A stretch of 64,000 nt of DNA from the NCBI GenBank assembly GCA_030248135.1, contig JASANC010003348.1, positions 202,382-266,381 on the forward strand. The letters run 5' to 3'. Position numbers and translations under genes: made by a program. This DNA comes from Theristus sp. LFF4_11. Lineage: Eukaryota > Nematoda > Chromadorea > Monhysterida > Xyalidae. Position 1 is the stretch's first letter, and the number at the start of each line of letters is the position of its first letter. This document shows, piece by piece, positions 23,719-35,700 of the stretch. The notes under the pieces were generated by a model. It was given only the letters and a program-made list of their open reading frames with translations. It made no database searches and had not been told where the DNA came from.

Positions 23719-25173
23719 ATTCATGGGCAGCTTGTCGTTGCAGGCATCCTCGTTACAGCAGCAAAGCATCACCAACAGGTCTGATTTGGTACCATTTACC
23801 GACTTCACAAGATAATCATATTTGCAGAAGGAATCATTGTGCTCGATAATGTGTGACTTCATGCAACCGCCGCTTTCAAACTCGAACGTCTAAAATATTT
23901 TGTTAATTTGTCTGAGTCGCTGTTCGGAATCGTAACCCGTTTGTTTGCTTGTTGTTGCTGTTGATGGGGATTCTAGGCGATGTTTTTAGGCAAGACTAAT
24001 ATAGAAAAATGTTTGGTTGGTGTATTATCTGGTAAAAAAATGGTTTTTCATATGAACAGGAAAAAACGGTTTTATTTCTGTTTTAAAACCGTTTTATTTC
24101 CCAATTTTTCCAGCATCCAAAAGTGTCCGGCAGTTGGCCCCTCCAATTAAAAATCAGAAACACAATCGAAATTAGCATCTGATGTACCTTCACAAATCCA
24201 GTTTCACACAGCCCATTTTTCAGTTTCGCAACATATATTTTTGCGATATATCCACCTAATAGTTTTGAAGCACCGAAGGTTTGAAAAAAAATAAAAGAAA
24301 AACATTTCTTTAATTGCGAAAAAAATTGAAAATAAAACCTTTTTTCAACTTTTCAACCCTAATTGTTCACAATATCCAGCATCACGAAAACAAAAACAAA
24401 ACAATATAAATCAACCAAAACACCCTCGTCGTGTTCCATTTCTGCCGCTTGCGAAGCCGTCGTGGGCTGGCCGCTGGCCGCAGTGGTTGATTCGAAAGAA
24501 CTCTGGAAAAACGAGACATTGATGGATGGTTATGGTAAACAAATGGCGTGAATGTCGAATCAGTCACATCAAACTGACATTTTAGTGCCTAATCTTTGAC
24601 AAACGGGCGTTTTTAAAGCAAATAACGTCATCTTAGTCCGGACACGTTTGAATAAATCCACAATAATTGAATGACTGATTTTTTGGAATATGTGGAACTT
24701 TGTGGGGTTTTAATTTTAACCTTCAATTTTTGAGTGCAAATCTGAACGCGCGTGCGAATAAGTTGTTAAAAGAGTGAAAAAAACAATGACAGTTTACCAA
24801 ATTATGGCCAATGAGTTGCTTGTTTTTTGGATAACAGCCAGTGGGATCGTTGGTGCTGGCATTTTGATCCATCATCCAATCTGAGATGCTGCTGATGCCA
24901 ATTGGCTCCATCAAGAAACACCAGTCGGTGTGTTTACACAATGTCGATCTGGAATTTTGATAAAAACCGATGAAAACCTGTTCAGCGATGTGCCTTTGAA
25001 TAGACCTGGCCTGAGAATCGGGGAAGGACAAAAACTACCGAAAGAGGTGTTAAAAATTATTACTTTGTGTTCCTCGATTTTGGAATACTTGAATAACATC
25101 TTATCGCTTGGCTTTTTGGCAGAATCACCAAAATTGCGGTGATCATGTAAACCGAAGCAGAGAGGCAATTCAT
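23719..25173 (-). CDS. Ly6/three-finger-type secreted or surface protein (C-terminal exons unresolved)
   Basis: Minus-strand exons 25173-25064, 24948-24798, 24502-24424, 24255-24188 and 23889-23719 join with consistent phases. Exon 1 gives an ATG and a signal peptide (VYMITAILVILPKSQA) followed by RCYSS, the usual start of a Ly6/uPAR domain. Later exons supply CKHTDWC, GCYP, LCETGF, GCMK, FCKYDY and finally LCCCNEDACND, matching the CC..(D/E).CN end of three-finger domains. A Ser/Thr-rich acidic insert lies in the middle (residues about 87-113). The 3' part is unclear: candidate exons near 23590-23440 (ICGSEKCASDDDYC), 23110-22930 and a hydrophobic segment near 22850-22735 or 21010-20795 could provide a second domain and an anchor. 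Such proteins often modulate nicotinic receptors or act as TGF-beta-type receptors; neither is shown here. It is divergent from the C18orf63-like gene, 521 bp away. Confidence 0.6.
24534..24660 (-). mobile_element. TGACGTCA-type MITE, partial inverted copy
   Basis: Reversed, it reads TGGATTTATTCAAACGTGTC ... GACGTTATTTGC ... AACGCCCGTTTGTCAAAG ... ATGTCAGTTTG, closely matching 29089-29220. It lies in an intron of the Ly6-like gene. Confidence 0.6.
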
Positions 25174-25613
25174 TTTAGTGATGATGATGTTTTTTGGAAG
25201 ACCAAAAAAGCAAAAAAAAATACAAAAAGTTTTGAGTCTGAGTTGTTTGAGTGAATTCCAGTTGTTTGTTATATGTCCTCGTTTTTGGCTGTCTTACAAA
25301 AAGCCGCTGTTGTGAACATTTGTGAAACTAAAATACCGTACGCGTGTTTCCTGAAACGCAATTTACAACTGCCTACAACAAAAACTCAGAGATTTTTTTT
25401 TGATTGGTCCACAAACAACACATAAGTCAAGCCAATTTCTTTTTTCTTTTTTCGTTATTTCGTATCGTATTTCCGCAAAACTACAAAGCTAAACCGGAGC
25501 TGGAGCTCATTGCTCATCCCTCATCCCAATGTTTCTTCCCTTCAACAAACCCAACCGTCTGCTTTAGAATTTCAAAGTCAATTTGCGAATATTCGATTAC
25601 GATTGCTTTTGTG

Positions 25614-25694
25614 AATCTTTTCAGATTAAAATTCTCGATTTTTGTGACCAAAAGGCGAAGCGAAGTGAAAGAAAAACAACGGCAACGCCAAAAG
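25614..25694 (+). promoter_or_regulatory. 5' leader of the C18orf63-like gene with possible trans-splice acceptor
   Basis: TCTTTTCAG just before 25627 is a good acceptor with no clear upstream partner, 68 bp before the ATG. In nematodes such sites often receive a spliced leader. An ordinary 5' UTR intron is equally possible. Confidence 0.3.
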
Positions 25695-28600
25695 ATGAGC
25701 GATTTTGCGACGCCGCTGAGCCAGGGACGTTTGGAGTTGGATTCGCAGTTGGCGTCAACGTCTGCTAGCGACGACAGCAGAAACAGCAAAAATCGTTGGG
25801 TCAGTTGTTCGCAGCAGGAAATCCTGAAGATCACGCCGCCGGATTTGAATGAACTGGTGGAAATTGGCTTGAAATTCGACGATCGTCTTTGTGCAGCAGC
25901 TGGAACGGACAACTCGCTGCATTCGTTGCAGCACAAGATCGCTCGGTGCGGCTTTTTATCACAACTTTTTTGTTTTGAGTTTCGTTGTCATTTCAGTTTT
26001 CGTTTCTCTGGAATACGAAAGAAGGTTAGAAGTACTCCTTTGGATATCAAATGGGTCAACACAACTCAGAATTCATCGCAGCGCACGAGCTAGTTAGAAG
26101 GGGGGGGGGGGTGCGTGGTGGGATCGGTTGACGGCATGACGTGTGCGTGTAGAATGCATGTGGGTAACGTCGATGACGTGACGTTTCTAACATTCAGTTC
26201 CATTCTCGACGAGTACGCTGATGTTTTGTTGTCACCGACGCGTGAATTGGACCAACTGGTCGTCGTGCTCAACTGCCAGTACGATCGCGACCAATGGTCG
26301 AACACGATTCGGCGATTTCGATTGCAGGTTGCTGCGATTTTTGAACGCTGAGTTTTTCTGGCGTTTTTTGGGATTTAGCGAGATCCGAGAACCTATGCTT
26401 AAAATATTGATTGGTTGCGATGCGATGATGAAAATCCAACGTGCCAGTTGCAACAATCAGAACCAGATCTGAAACCTAACCGACTGTTCCAAAGTTATTT
26501 ATGATTTCTTTTCCTGATCGGTAGACGTGGAACAACGTGTGCTCATTTCATCTTTTCGTTCAAAAGAGCATTTTTTCCGGTTCTCCACAATGTTTTGCCA
26601 CATGACAACTGAACTGGTACAGTGATTGTTCAAATTTCAAATCCTATTCGCGCTACGGACGGTGTGATGGCGGGCCGTGGTGCGACTTCGCCGCGCAACA
26701 CTGTTGCGGGGTTGGGGTCGGGTCAATTTTAAACGCAGCAAAGTGCTGCACCGTGTCGCATAGCGACATCCATGAAGCTCGTATTATTAGCTGTGTTACT
26801 AAACACTGTTTCATGAATGCCCGTGATGGTCGTGATGGTGCGTAATTGCATTCAGCTCACGTCCGAGCGTTCGCCGTGCTCACAGCGGATTCTGCTCAGT
26901 TGTCTGCGATTCACGATGGTCAATCGGATGGCGCCCGAATGGAACCGTGTCGGTTGTTGGCTCATTCAAAGTGCGGACAGTCAATAGTGGAAGTTTCACA
27001 TTCATTTTCGGAGGTCGATTGCGTCATTCTTGTGGCCTGGGTGGTAGCGTGTTGGACTATTGTCTGTGCTGTGGTGGATCGAGCCCCGCCGAGGGGTGTA
27101 TTATAGGCACTTATTGACTGAGAAAACTCGATGGACGCCCCACTCGACGGCGTTCTGTACGCTTTGCTGGGTTAGCCCTGGTTGAAACGTCGCCTAAAAG
27201 CACCGTTCGTTCGTTCTGTCTTGTGTCATGAATGACGTTTGGTTTCAGGTCCAACGTTCCTGGTTGGCATGAGCAAGAAACGCTATCGACGTGTCAGTAA
27301 GTGGCACGGAAACGCAGCGCACGCAAACGTGCACCATTGATTTGCGTTTTCGAAAGTGCAGTTCTCGCATTTAATGTTTTGACCGTATATGAAACATCAC
27401 CGCACGCTACAAACTTCTCCAAACTGAAACTCTTATGTGGTCAAACTTTCTGTTTGAAGTGCTAAAACAGCGAATCGAAAACGAATAAGAAACGCGATAA
27501 CTTGATGATGTTGGTTTGTTTGTCTTGCCCCGCCCGTAATTTTGCAGATGCCACCGTGCGCTTCCTGAATGCCGGCGAAGTCTACATTCACGTCGAGGCA
27601 GATATGTGCCGTCTGTATCCGTTGGAGGCCTGGCAACTCGACTCAACCATGGGTGCGTTCAAACTGGCGCACGCTGATTGGCTACTTCATTTGCACTATT
27701 AACGTTGTGTGGAAACGAGAACGAAGCAGATCTGTTGAGACCGACTGATGTTGTGTGTCCTGTGTGTACTCTGTCACTCGGATTTCATGCACAAGACCCG
27801 TTTATTTTTGGCTTCGAAACTTGGTTGGCTGCAATTAGCTGGCGGTTGCTAGTTGCGACCAATCAAAGCGCTTGGCTCAAACGCAAGTCATCAACAACCA
27901 ATGAAATGCCATCGGTTTTGTTCGCTTTTCAGGCGCCTGGGTGATTGAACAGGAAGAAATGCAGCGAATCGCGCGGTGCAACGGCTCGCAACGGCCACAC
28001 CCGCCGCCATTCGCCCACGTGCCGCTGGTGCACGCGCATCATGCACTCATGCTGCCGAAGTGCGTCACTGACGCTGGGTGATTCTGGAGTTTCAGAATGT
28101 TCAGAGTGTCAGAAGCAGCAAAACACCGCACGGGGGGGGGCACATTGACGACTGAAACTGAACGTGTTTGGTTTCAAGAATGGCACAACACTGATTAGGC
28201 CACCACCACCACCGCCCCCTCTTTTGTATCTGATGCTTGTTGGTTGGCGAGCCGACAGAAATGCATAGTACCGTTTACTGATTTGCTGTTCACCAACACG
28301 AACAGAATGAGCCACGGCAAAGTGGTTGGCATTCGCACCGACCTGCCAGCGTCGTGTCCGTTTGAGTCGTACGCAGATCTGCGCGACTATTGGAGAGAGG
28401 CGGTCGGTTTTGGCTGTTGTTTCTTTTTTGATTTCTGATGAAACATGGTTGAGAAAATGTCTGTGTGGTAAACGACAGCTATTCAAAACTAAAACGATTA
28501 TCTAAAGATCCATCAAAAATTTAATGAAAAGGGTGCTATCATTTGTTGTGTAAAATTTCAGCGAAAACCATAAAAGCGTATGAAGGCGAAAACACTAAAT

Positions 28601-31600
28601 CTTCTAAATCCCGTGCGTAAACTAATTGTGTACGTACGTGATGCATCACACGACACGATTTCTAAATCGCGTGGCCATTTTTCAAGTGTCCTGTTCATGT
28701 TTACGCACAAACAGCCTAATTGCTATATCCCGTTGATTGTTTTCTGTTTCTCCACTCCAACAAACATTTGCGTTTCCAGTACGGCTATTCGCTGCCAACT
28801 GAGCCGCCGTTGGTCTACTACGAAGTCTACTACGGTATGATCGGCACGCAGACGTTCCAGTAAGCAAGCGGTTGCAGTTTTCGATGGCTTCGTTTGCAAG
28901 AAACCCTCGTGGCCTGGTGGTAGTGCGTTAGACTACAGTCTGTGCGCTCGGGGGATCGAGCCCCGCCGGGGGGTGTATAGGCACTTAATGACAGAGAAAA
29001 CTCGATGGGCGCCCTACTCAATGGCGTTCTGTACGCTTATCTGGGTTAGCTCGGGCTTAAAACATCGGCTAAAAATCTACTATACTATTGTGGATTTATT
29101 CAAACGTGTCCGGGCTACAATGACGTCATTTGCGTTAAAAACGCCCGTTTGTCAAAGTACAGGCACTAAAATGTCAGTTTGGTGCGACTGATTCGACATT
29201 CACCGTTTGTTTACGGAAAGAAGTCGGTTAAACGGAAAGTCTGGTTTGCTGTGAACGGCAAGCGCATGTTTGACGGCACATGACGTCATTTCAGTGGGAC
29301 ACATTTGAAAAAATAAGTCATACTAAACCAACTTTTTTGCCCCAATAAACCTGTTTTCCACGATCACGACACAGCTACCCAAGCTACTGCGTGCTCAGTG
29401 GTCCACCGGCCACCGTTCCAGCCAAACTGAAAGACCTGAACATGATTGGCTACGCGTTCTCGCAGGTGAGGGGACGAATCAAGACACGGCTGGTCAGTGA
29501 TTGCCGTGACAGCGACACGTTGATTGGTTGAGTGCAGTTGAACGAGGCACGCTGGTTGATTTGCTTGAATTCAATGCAACACGTTGATTGGTCAGCTGGA
29601 CTTGAATGCAGTGCGTTGATTGGATGGCGTAATTGAATGAGGCACACTGATATATGCTTGGTGGGCTGTGTTTGAGTGAACCACTCTTGATTGTTGCTAC
29701 TTCGGAAATAGGCGCGAAACTTGTAAGAATTCGCGACTGATCATGTTGTGTTGCAGTTGTTTGAGCGCAAAATGTGGACGATCTGCGGGCAAGCGATCAA
29801 CCTGAAACGTCTGAAGTGTGCCGTTGACGTGCCGCGGCCCTTGAGTGACTGTGCCAGTGCGAATGAGACGATGTCCGTGGTGGAATGGCAGAACGCACAA
29901 GCACATTGGGGGCACGCACACGCAGACACCGTGCAACAGCAGGTGCACCACCACTCGAAGCAGCAGTTCTTGTGGCATTAAGGGGCAGGCAATTCAATCA
30001 AGGTCGGCTGGCAATTGTATTGTAATCCATTTTTTGGTGAATTCAGAAACGCGAGAATCAACAGCGTCGATCGACTGAAACGCTACCGGCAAAGCAGAAT
30101 GCCACGAAGGAGTTGACGTTGTTCAATGAGCCTGCGAATGGTGAACGTGTGGAGACAGTGGAGTGCGCTCGCAAACACGCGGCAAGCGGATTGTTTATTT
30201 TTTACATTTATTTATCGCACCGGTTCCAGAAACCCGAAGCTGCTGGTTGGCTGCATGAAAGCGGGCTTTTTGGAAAGATACGTTTTGCAGTTGAGTTAGT
30301 CTACTTTTCTGACTTTTGAACACAAATCTGTTTGCAGTTGCCGACGCAAACACTTGAACGTAAAACACAAGAACAGTTCGCTGTCTACTCGCAGACGAAT
30401 AGCGAACGTGCTCTGGTAGGAACTGGGCTTACGTTTGCGAGAAGTTTTGGCTCGTTTACTTGTGAACGCATTTGCGACGACTTACTTTTGTTTTGGTCCC
30501 CGGAGACTCAATGCGCGCATAGATAGGTAAGCCAGTTGCATGCACGACGCGGGAATTCAAAACTGATAAAGTGATCCGAGTATTGTAAATGGGGCCGAGT
30601 CACTTAGGTTGCTTTGAATCGCCGCATAATGATTGAAACTGGTTTCCTTTCCACGTTTGCAAACGAATTCAATCGCAGAACCTAAAAACATTAATGATAT
30701 ACACACAACACGCAACGATCGCTGTTTGCGGTTTCGTCAGGTTTCCCTGGCTTGGCTTGTCAGTGCGACCCGGACACCATGGATATGGAGAGCAACCTGC
30801 CCAAGGGCCAAAACGCGTTTACCATTTTTTGTGAAATGACCTGGCTTGCAGACGGGTTGAAAAGATTGCTGGATTGTATGATTTTCTTTCACATGCCGCA
30901 TTTGCTCGCGTCTCGGTTCAACTTTGGACGGCTAAGATTTCTTACAGTTGGCCAAATTTCTGGGAGGTCATTTACTGACTTGCAGTTTCGGATCGATTCA
31001 GCAGCCGAAAGCAGCGGTAATCGAGTCGGCCTCGTTGACTTAACTAACACGTTCAAGCGACCCGTCGAGCCGCCACCGAAGAAGCTGCGTCGCACTGCAA
31101 CGGGCAGCCATCAGAAACAGGTTGAACGGGCAGATTGCATTGATTTTATTTTGGAAATTCGTCTGCCTCGGCGTTATTGCATAAATTTGTCTACATGCAG
31201 CTGATTGGATGAAGTCCCGCACGGAATCTTCCTCACCTGTTTTTGTCCACTTGGTTTTTGTTCTGTAACAGTGTTTACAGGGTGTAACGTTGTGATAGTG
31301 TGTTACTGCACCATCGCAAAAGCACACCTACCACGTGGACAAGCTTTTCAGATTAGGATTCAACCAAAGCCTGTTGTTGCTAATTCTGTTTGCCAAGCCA
31401 TCAAGTATGCATGTCAGGCTTATTCAAGTGCAGCGTGCTGATTGGCTGACCGTTTGTTCCTTTTCCGGCCAATCGTCACGTTTCACTGCGCAGGCTCTGC
31501 ACGCATCACCATATTTCCAGCAATCTGCTGCCAAGCCGAAAGCAAAGTCAACATTTGTCTCACCGATGAACAAACTGCAGACCACCATCGATCGCTTTAT

Positions 31601-31622
31601 GTCACCCACGAAGCGTTACTAG
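25695..31622 (+). CDS. C18orf63-like (DUF4708) protein, 14 exons, about 560 residues
   Basis: Exons: 25695-25945, 26198-26327, 26856-26970, 27249-27296, 27548-27652, 27933-28059, 28306-28402, 28780-28859, 29375-29465, 29757-29942, 30047-~30157, 30338-30415, 30986-31120, 31494-31622; all join in phase, the end of exon 11 being the only uncertain border. Alignment from memory to human C18orf63 is collinear: ITPPDLNELVEI with ITLPDLNKLCAV, MAPEWNRVGCWLIQ with LAPAWNKTGHLLVQ, PASCPFESYADLRDYW with PAACPFHSYEDFQRHW, YGYSLP with YGYKLP, YYGMIGTQTFQ with YFKMIGERTF. The C-terminal third is a basic, disordered tail (PPPKKLRRTATGS) ending in a PCNA-box-like QTTIDRFM 14 residues from the end. The family has no established biochemical role known to me. 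Four donors have the GTGCG(G/T) form. Introns 3 and 8 contain SINE copies. An extra exon near 30764-30825 cannot be excluded. Confidence 0.82.
27032..27218 (+). mobile_element. tRNA-derived SINE, family 1, copy 1
   Basis: A head TGGTAGCGTG...GTGGATCGAGCCCCGCC carries pol III A- and B-box-like words, followed by the family body (TATAGGCACTTATTGACTG, AACTCGATGGACGCCC, GGCGTTCTGTACGCTT) and a GTTCGTTCGTTC tail. It lies in the intron between exons 3 and 4 of the C18orf63-like gene. Confidence 0.8.
28909..29080 (+). mobile_element. tRNA-derived SINE, family 1, copy 2
   Basis: Same head (GGTGGTAGTGCGTTAGAC, GGGATCGAGCCCCGCC) and body (TATAGGCACTTAATGACAG, CGATGGGCGCCCTACTC, GGCGTTCTGTACGCTT) as copies 1 and 3; the tail has decayed. 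Inserted in intron 8 of the C18orf63-like gene, just 5' of a TGACGTCA-type MITE. Confidence 0.82.
29089..29316. mobile_element. TGACGTCA-bearing MITE, best-preserved copy
   Basis: Left end TTTATTCAAACGTGTCCG, then ACAATGACGTCATTTG; the right end read backward is TTTTTTCAAATGTGTCCC, then GAAATGACGTCATGTG. So about 35 bp imperfect terminal inverted repeats each carry the palindrome TGACGTCA. The core contains AACGCCCGTTTGTC. No ORF. Confidence 0.65.
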
Positions 31623-32019
31623 AAAGACGTACCTGCTTATTTTGGCAAGTTCTGATGCATTCGTTTGTTACGTTTAATTTTTGAATTGCCTTTGTTATCT
31701 CCCGGTGTTCATTGATGATAGGTCCGTGGCCTTTCTCGGCTTGTGTCACTTATTTTATTTGTGTTACCTATTTCATGAGGTCAGCTTTATTGTTTCCCTA
31801 GGTTTTGTTCGTTCATTTGTTTGGGTAACTTTCGAGTTAATCAAACTGTTTTGTCGCTTGTTTTATCTCGTCCGTTTACTCGACTGCTTTTATTTTTGGT
31901 TGATTAAGTTTGAGGTGGAATCGTTAGTTTTATTGCTCCACTCCAACCTTTCTTCACCCGCTTCTGTCAGGCTTGATTTTTTTGGAGATTTGTGTTGTTT
32001 GTAAAAAATGCTGCTGCTA

Positions 32020-32447
32020 CCGTATTACCCCCAATAAACCCCCATGGGGGATTAATACGTCAGCGACTTTTAGGGTGGGGGTTAATTGGTGGGGGGGGGG
32101 GGTTATTTACAAAAAATTCTAGGGGTGGGGGTTTGTTGAAAAATGGCAAAAATACCTTGCATGGCAGGCAAGAAAGTCGTAGAAACTTCTACTCTACATA
32201 GAAATTTCTTTTTATAACAGCCTTTTGTAATTAAATTACTATTAACTCACTCATTTGGGGCCTTTGGTAGCACAATTTCATCATTTTCACTGCAACCAGC
32301 CACTGATATCGCTGGGTATGTGTTTCAAACAGGTTTCCAATTAACCCCGATGGGGGATTATTTGGAAACTGGTCGGGGGGGGTGGGGGTTTATTGGTGGG
32401 GGGGGGGGTTAATGGTGGGGGGGGGGGGTTTAATGGGGGTAATACGG
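32020..32447. mobile_element. 428 bp MITE with CCGTATTACCCCCA ends and TA flanks
   Basis: Starts CCGTATTACCCCCAATAAAC and ends with its inverse (read backward CCGTATTACCCCCATTAAAC). TA dinucleotides flank it at 32018-32019 and 32448-32449, as for Tc1/mariner-type insertions. The interior has several long G runs (GTGGGGGGGGG) and an inner imperfect copy of the end sequence near 32340. It lies between the tail-to-tail C18orf63-like and GPCR genes. Confidence 0.75.
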
Positions 32448-32633
32448 TATTCCTGTTTATGGTCAACCAGTGCTTCATTTTAAAATTGTTTGACAGCTTT
32501 CGGTTTTTGTTCGTTTTTATTGCACATTTGCCAACAGTTCAATCTTGCAGCTGCGATCGATATGTCCAGGTAGAATGTTGCACCATTTTCTGTATTCTGT
32601 GTCCATTTCATTCTTCTTCGATAAAATTCCATT

Positions 32634-32639
32634 TTATTC
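32634..32639 (-). terminator. Candidate polyadenylation signal for the GPCR gene
   Basis: Reverse-strand AATAAA 67 bp beyond the GPCR stop codon; another lies at about 32515. Confidence 0.4.
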
Positions 32640-32705
32640 AAAAAATCATCGTTTTTTTACCAGCGCAACAACAGCAGTCACCGCGAGCGTATCGCGTTCT
32701 GTGTG

Positions 32706-35700
32706 TCATACAGTGAACGATACGCATTGCACTGTTTTCAGCGGAAAATAGTCGTGCCAATTGTCGATCACTGATGATTTCTCGTTCAACGCGTTATATT
32801 CGGTCGTGGCGACCAGCAACTGACCCCGCCCCGCACAGCCGTTCTCAATGTTACACTGCTGCCGGCCAATCAACGCGTTGCCGTTCGTTTCGCGCTCGTT
32901 TCCCCCGTCGCTCAGTTCATTCGTTGTTGTTTGCTCGTGCTTTTCCATTCGCTGGTGGGTCTTGACACGACCGTCGACGTCGCCGGTGGCGCTTCTCGCG
33001 CAGTGCGCGTTCGTCAGCGGTTTGTTGCTGTTGCGGCGATACTCCGCAGTGATCGTCACTAATAACGGCCGCTCAACGTCGCCATCTTGCAGGTGGCTCG
33101 GCGACTTTAGTGGGCAGTCATTCATGATGTTGTTGTTGTTATTGTTGTTGTTGCGCTTCGTTGAGCCATCGTTTCGACTGAACACGGGCACCGCACCGGC
33201 CAGCTGTACGTCCGCGTTGTCTCCATCGTCACTCGCGAGTCCGCTGCCAGCGCGCGGCGACTTCGTGAATCGGTGGCACGCAAGCCGCTGAAATGTGTGT
33301 ATGTGTTCTGGATTCATTCAAACGTGTGTCCGACCGAACTGGCTTCGGTTGCTGAATAAACGCGCCCGTTTGTGATGCACAGAACGGGCACCTAATGTCA
33401 GTTTTGGTTTGCGGTAAAATAATGCCCGTTGGCATATTGGCGCCGTATAAAACCCGTTATTGGCAGCGACCGGTGTCGGCGTTGGGTGTTTTGGTGTGTT
33501 TCATATCAGCCAAAGAATCTGTAATTGTCTCCTCCTGAAGGCCCATTCATGCACGCGCGCGCTGAAGCGCGTTGACGCGCGCCAACATGAACGTGCGTAT
33601 GAATGTGCGTTTTATGTTCCAAAACTGAAGCGCGCTGTTTTTTGCTTCGTGAATGTGCAGCGAAGTGACGCGCTTCAGCGCGCTTCAACCTCCGGCGCTG
33701 TACTAAAAATATCTTTCAATTTATCTTCAATATTTTTGTTGGGCTACCACAAGGTAGCCCAACAAAATATGAAACGCAACCTCGAAACAGACGGAGATAC
33801 TACTGTTGGTTCTTGTTAGTTGCAACTTGCAACTATTGAAGTGTTGTACGGTTGCAATCGAACTCTATAACATATCCAACTAGCTGATCGGTTGGTGATC
33901 GAGATGCATGCATTGTTCTGCGCGAACCCAACTGCGCCTCTGCACCGCATGCATACCACCAACCAATCCGGCCACATTCGCCTGTACACCGCGCTCACAC
34001 TGGCCGTGTCGCGTCGTATGTCCGGTCGACAGGCGCAGTAGATCGGCAGCCGCAGCGAGCAGCCAACGATCGTCAGCAGACTCTGAATGTCCGTGCTGAA
34101 GACGTACAGCGAGCGGAACGGCTCCACGAGGTCGCTCGCGTAGCCGACGTGCTCCCAGATGGCCGTGGTGACGTTGACGAAGTTGGCCACCAGGTACGTG
34201 CACACGACGAGCACGAGGATGCGGGTGGCGCGGCGTACTCGCTTCTGGACAGCAAGGAAACGCGGTGATGTTCGGGCAGATGGGCACAACGGAACAACAC
34301 TCCGAACGATTTTTGACTGAACATTGACCATCTCAGACAATTCGGTGTCAAAACTGTTAGCTGGCTGCTATGCTTTGTATCAGGAATAGCGACTCATGCT
34401 TTTGCAACCGCTTCTTTTAATGTATCACAACACGTTCATTCTTTTTCATGACACCCTAACCCCCCTACAAACATTTGTCTTGTCTTCTGCTTCCCAACAT
34501 GAGGTGTGGATTCACTCGATCGAAATGACATCATTTGCTTTAAAAAACGCTTGTTTGTCGTTAAAAATCACCAGAATTTCAGCCCGGTTCACATGGTCAT
34601 GTGTTTTTTTTACAAAAACAGATCCGTCAACCTGAAAGTCCGGGTGGCGACACATGATGACGTCATTTCGCACAAACACGCTCAAATGAGCAGCCCATAC
34701 CTTATATTCGACTACAGCGGTTGGCTCGCCGGTTGTTGTGGTCGAAGTGCGCTGTGCGATCAGATGTTTGATGGTTTTACGACGTAGAGTGACCACAATG
34801 GATGCGTTGAAGTAGGACAACAGTAGGAACGGCGTGAAGATGGTCAGAATGTGCCGACAGTAGAACATCCACACGTACGCGTACGTCGGGTTCATGGCGA
34901 TCTCGGACGCTGCGATCGTCCACTCGGACAGGGTGCCGCTGCAGTTCACGTCGTAGGTCAGCTAAAACAAGAGTGCTCTGATGTGCCCGATCGGGTACGC
35001 TTCGCAAAATAGGGGCATCAGGGAGTATGGGAGAATGTTTATTCCAAGATGTATTGTTTCCAAGATGTTACAGTACTCGCAAGAATGTTTTCAGCGCTGA
35101 ACAGACTTCTCCAACACACCACTGTGCAGAACAAGTTGTACTACTATATTTACAGTGATCCTTTGTCTCCCTTGCCTCCTGGCGCAAACGCATTGGAGCC
35201 CTTTGGTCTGTGTCCGCTTTCAGACGGTATAGTCAAGCAAAACGGTTTCAAAACCACAAACACTTGCACGGACAAACCGAAAACTCGAAATACACGGTGC
35301 CCTTCGTGAACAGCCCGATCAGCACTGCGAATATCACGAACGCAATACGATGCGGTCGCAGGAAATTAATCAGTCGGTACTGTTTCGTCAGCAGAAACTG
35401 CTCAAACACTGCCGCCAAAATCAGGTACGACGATGACGTCATCACTATATGCGACAGCGTGATCAGTGGACGCACGTAGAAATACCTGCAAACAGTGTAC
35501 GACACGCTGATTGGCTGCGCTTGCGGATACAGCGTGCGAAAGAAGTGGTCGGTCACCGTTTGATTGCAGAGTTGAGCGACAGACTTGTAGCAAACGAGCG
35601 ACAAAACAAACAAGAAACATGAATGCTGATTGTCTTCAGGGTCAATAAGTCAGGATAATGTTCCTGCACTGACTGCATGTGACAGGCGCCAACCAACCAA

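Noticed and set aside
25404..25694. N-terminal extension of the C18orf63-like ORF to an ATG at 25404
   Set aside because: The extension is Phe/Leu-rich without similarity, and TTTTCAG at 25618-25626 plus family alignment favour the ATG at 25695.
35424..35436. TGACGTCA at the GPCR TM3 exon as another MITE copy
   Set aside because: It is coding sequence (Met-Thr-Ser-Ser) with no MITE sequence around it.
35486..35620. Extra N-terminal part of GPCR exon 2 (open reading frame continues upstream)
   Set aside because: Only the acceptor TTTGCAG before 35485 restores the phase-2 junction with exon 1 and gives normal TM2-TM3 spacing; the upstream part contains the dispersed CAGCCAATCAGC word.
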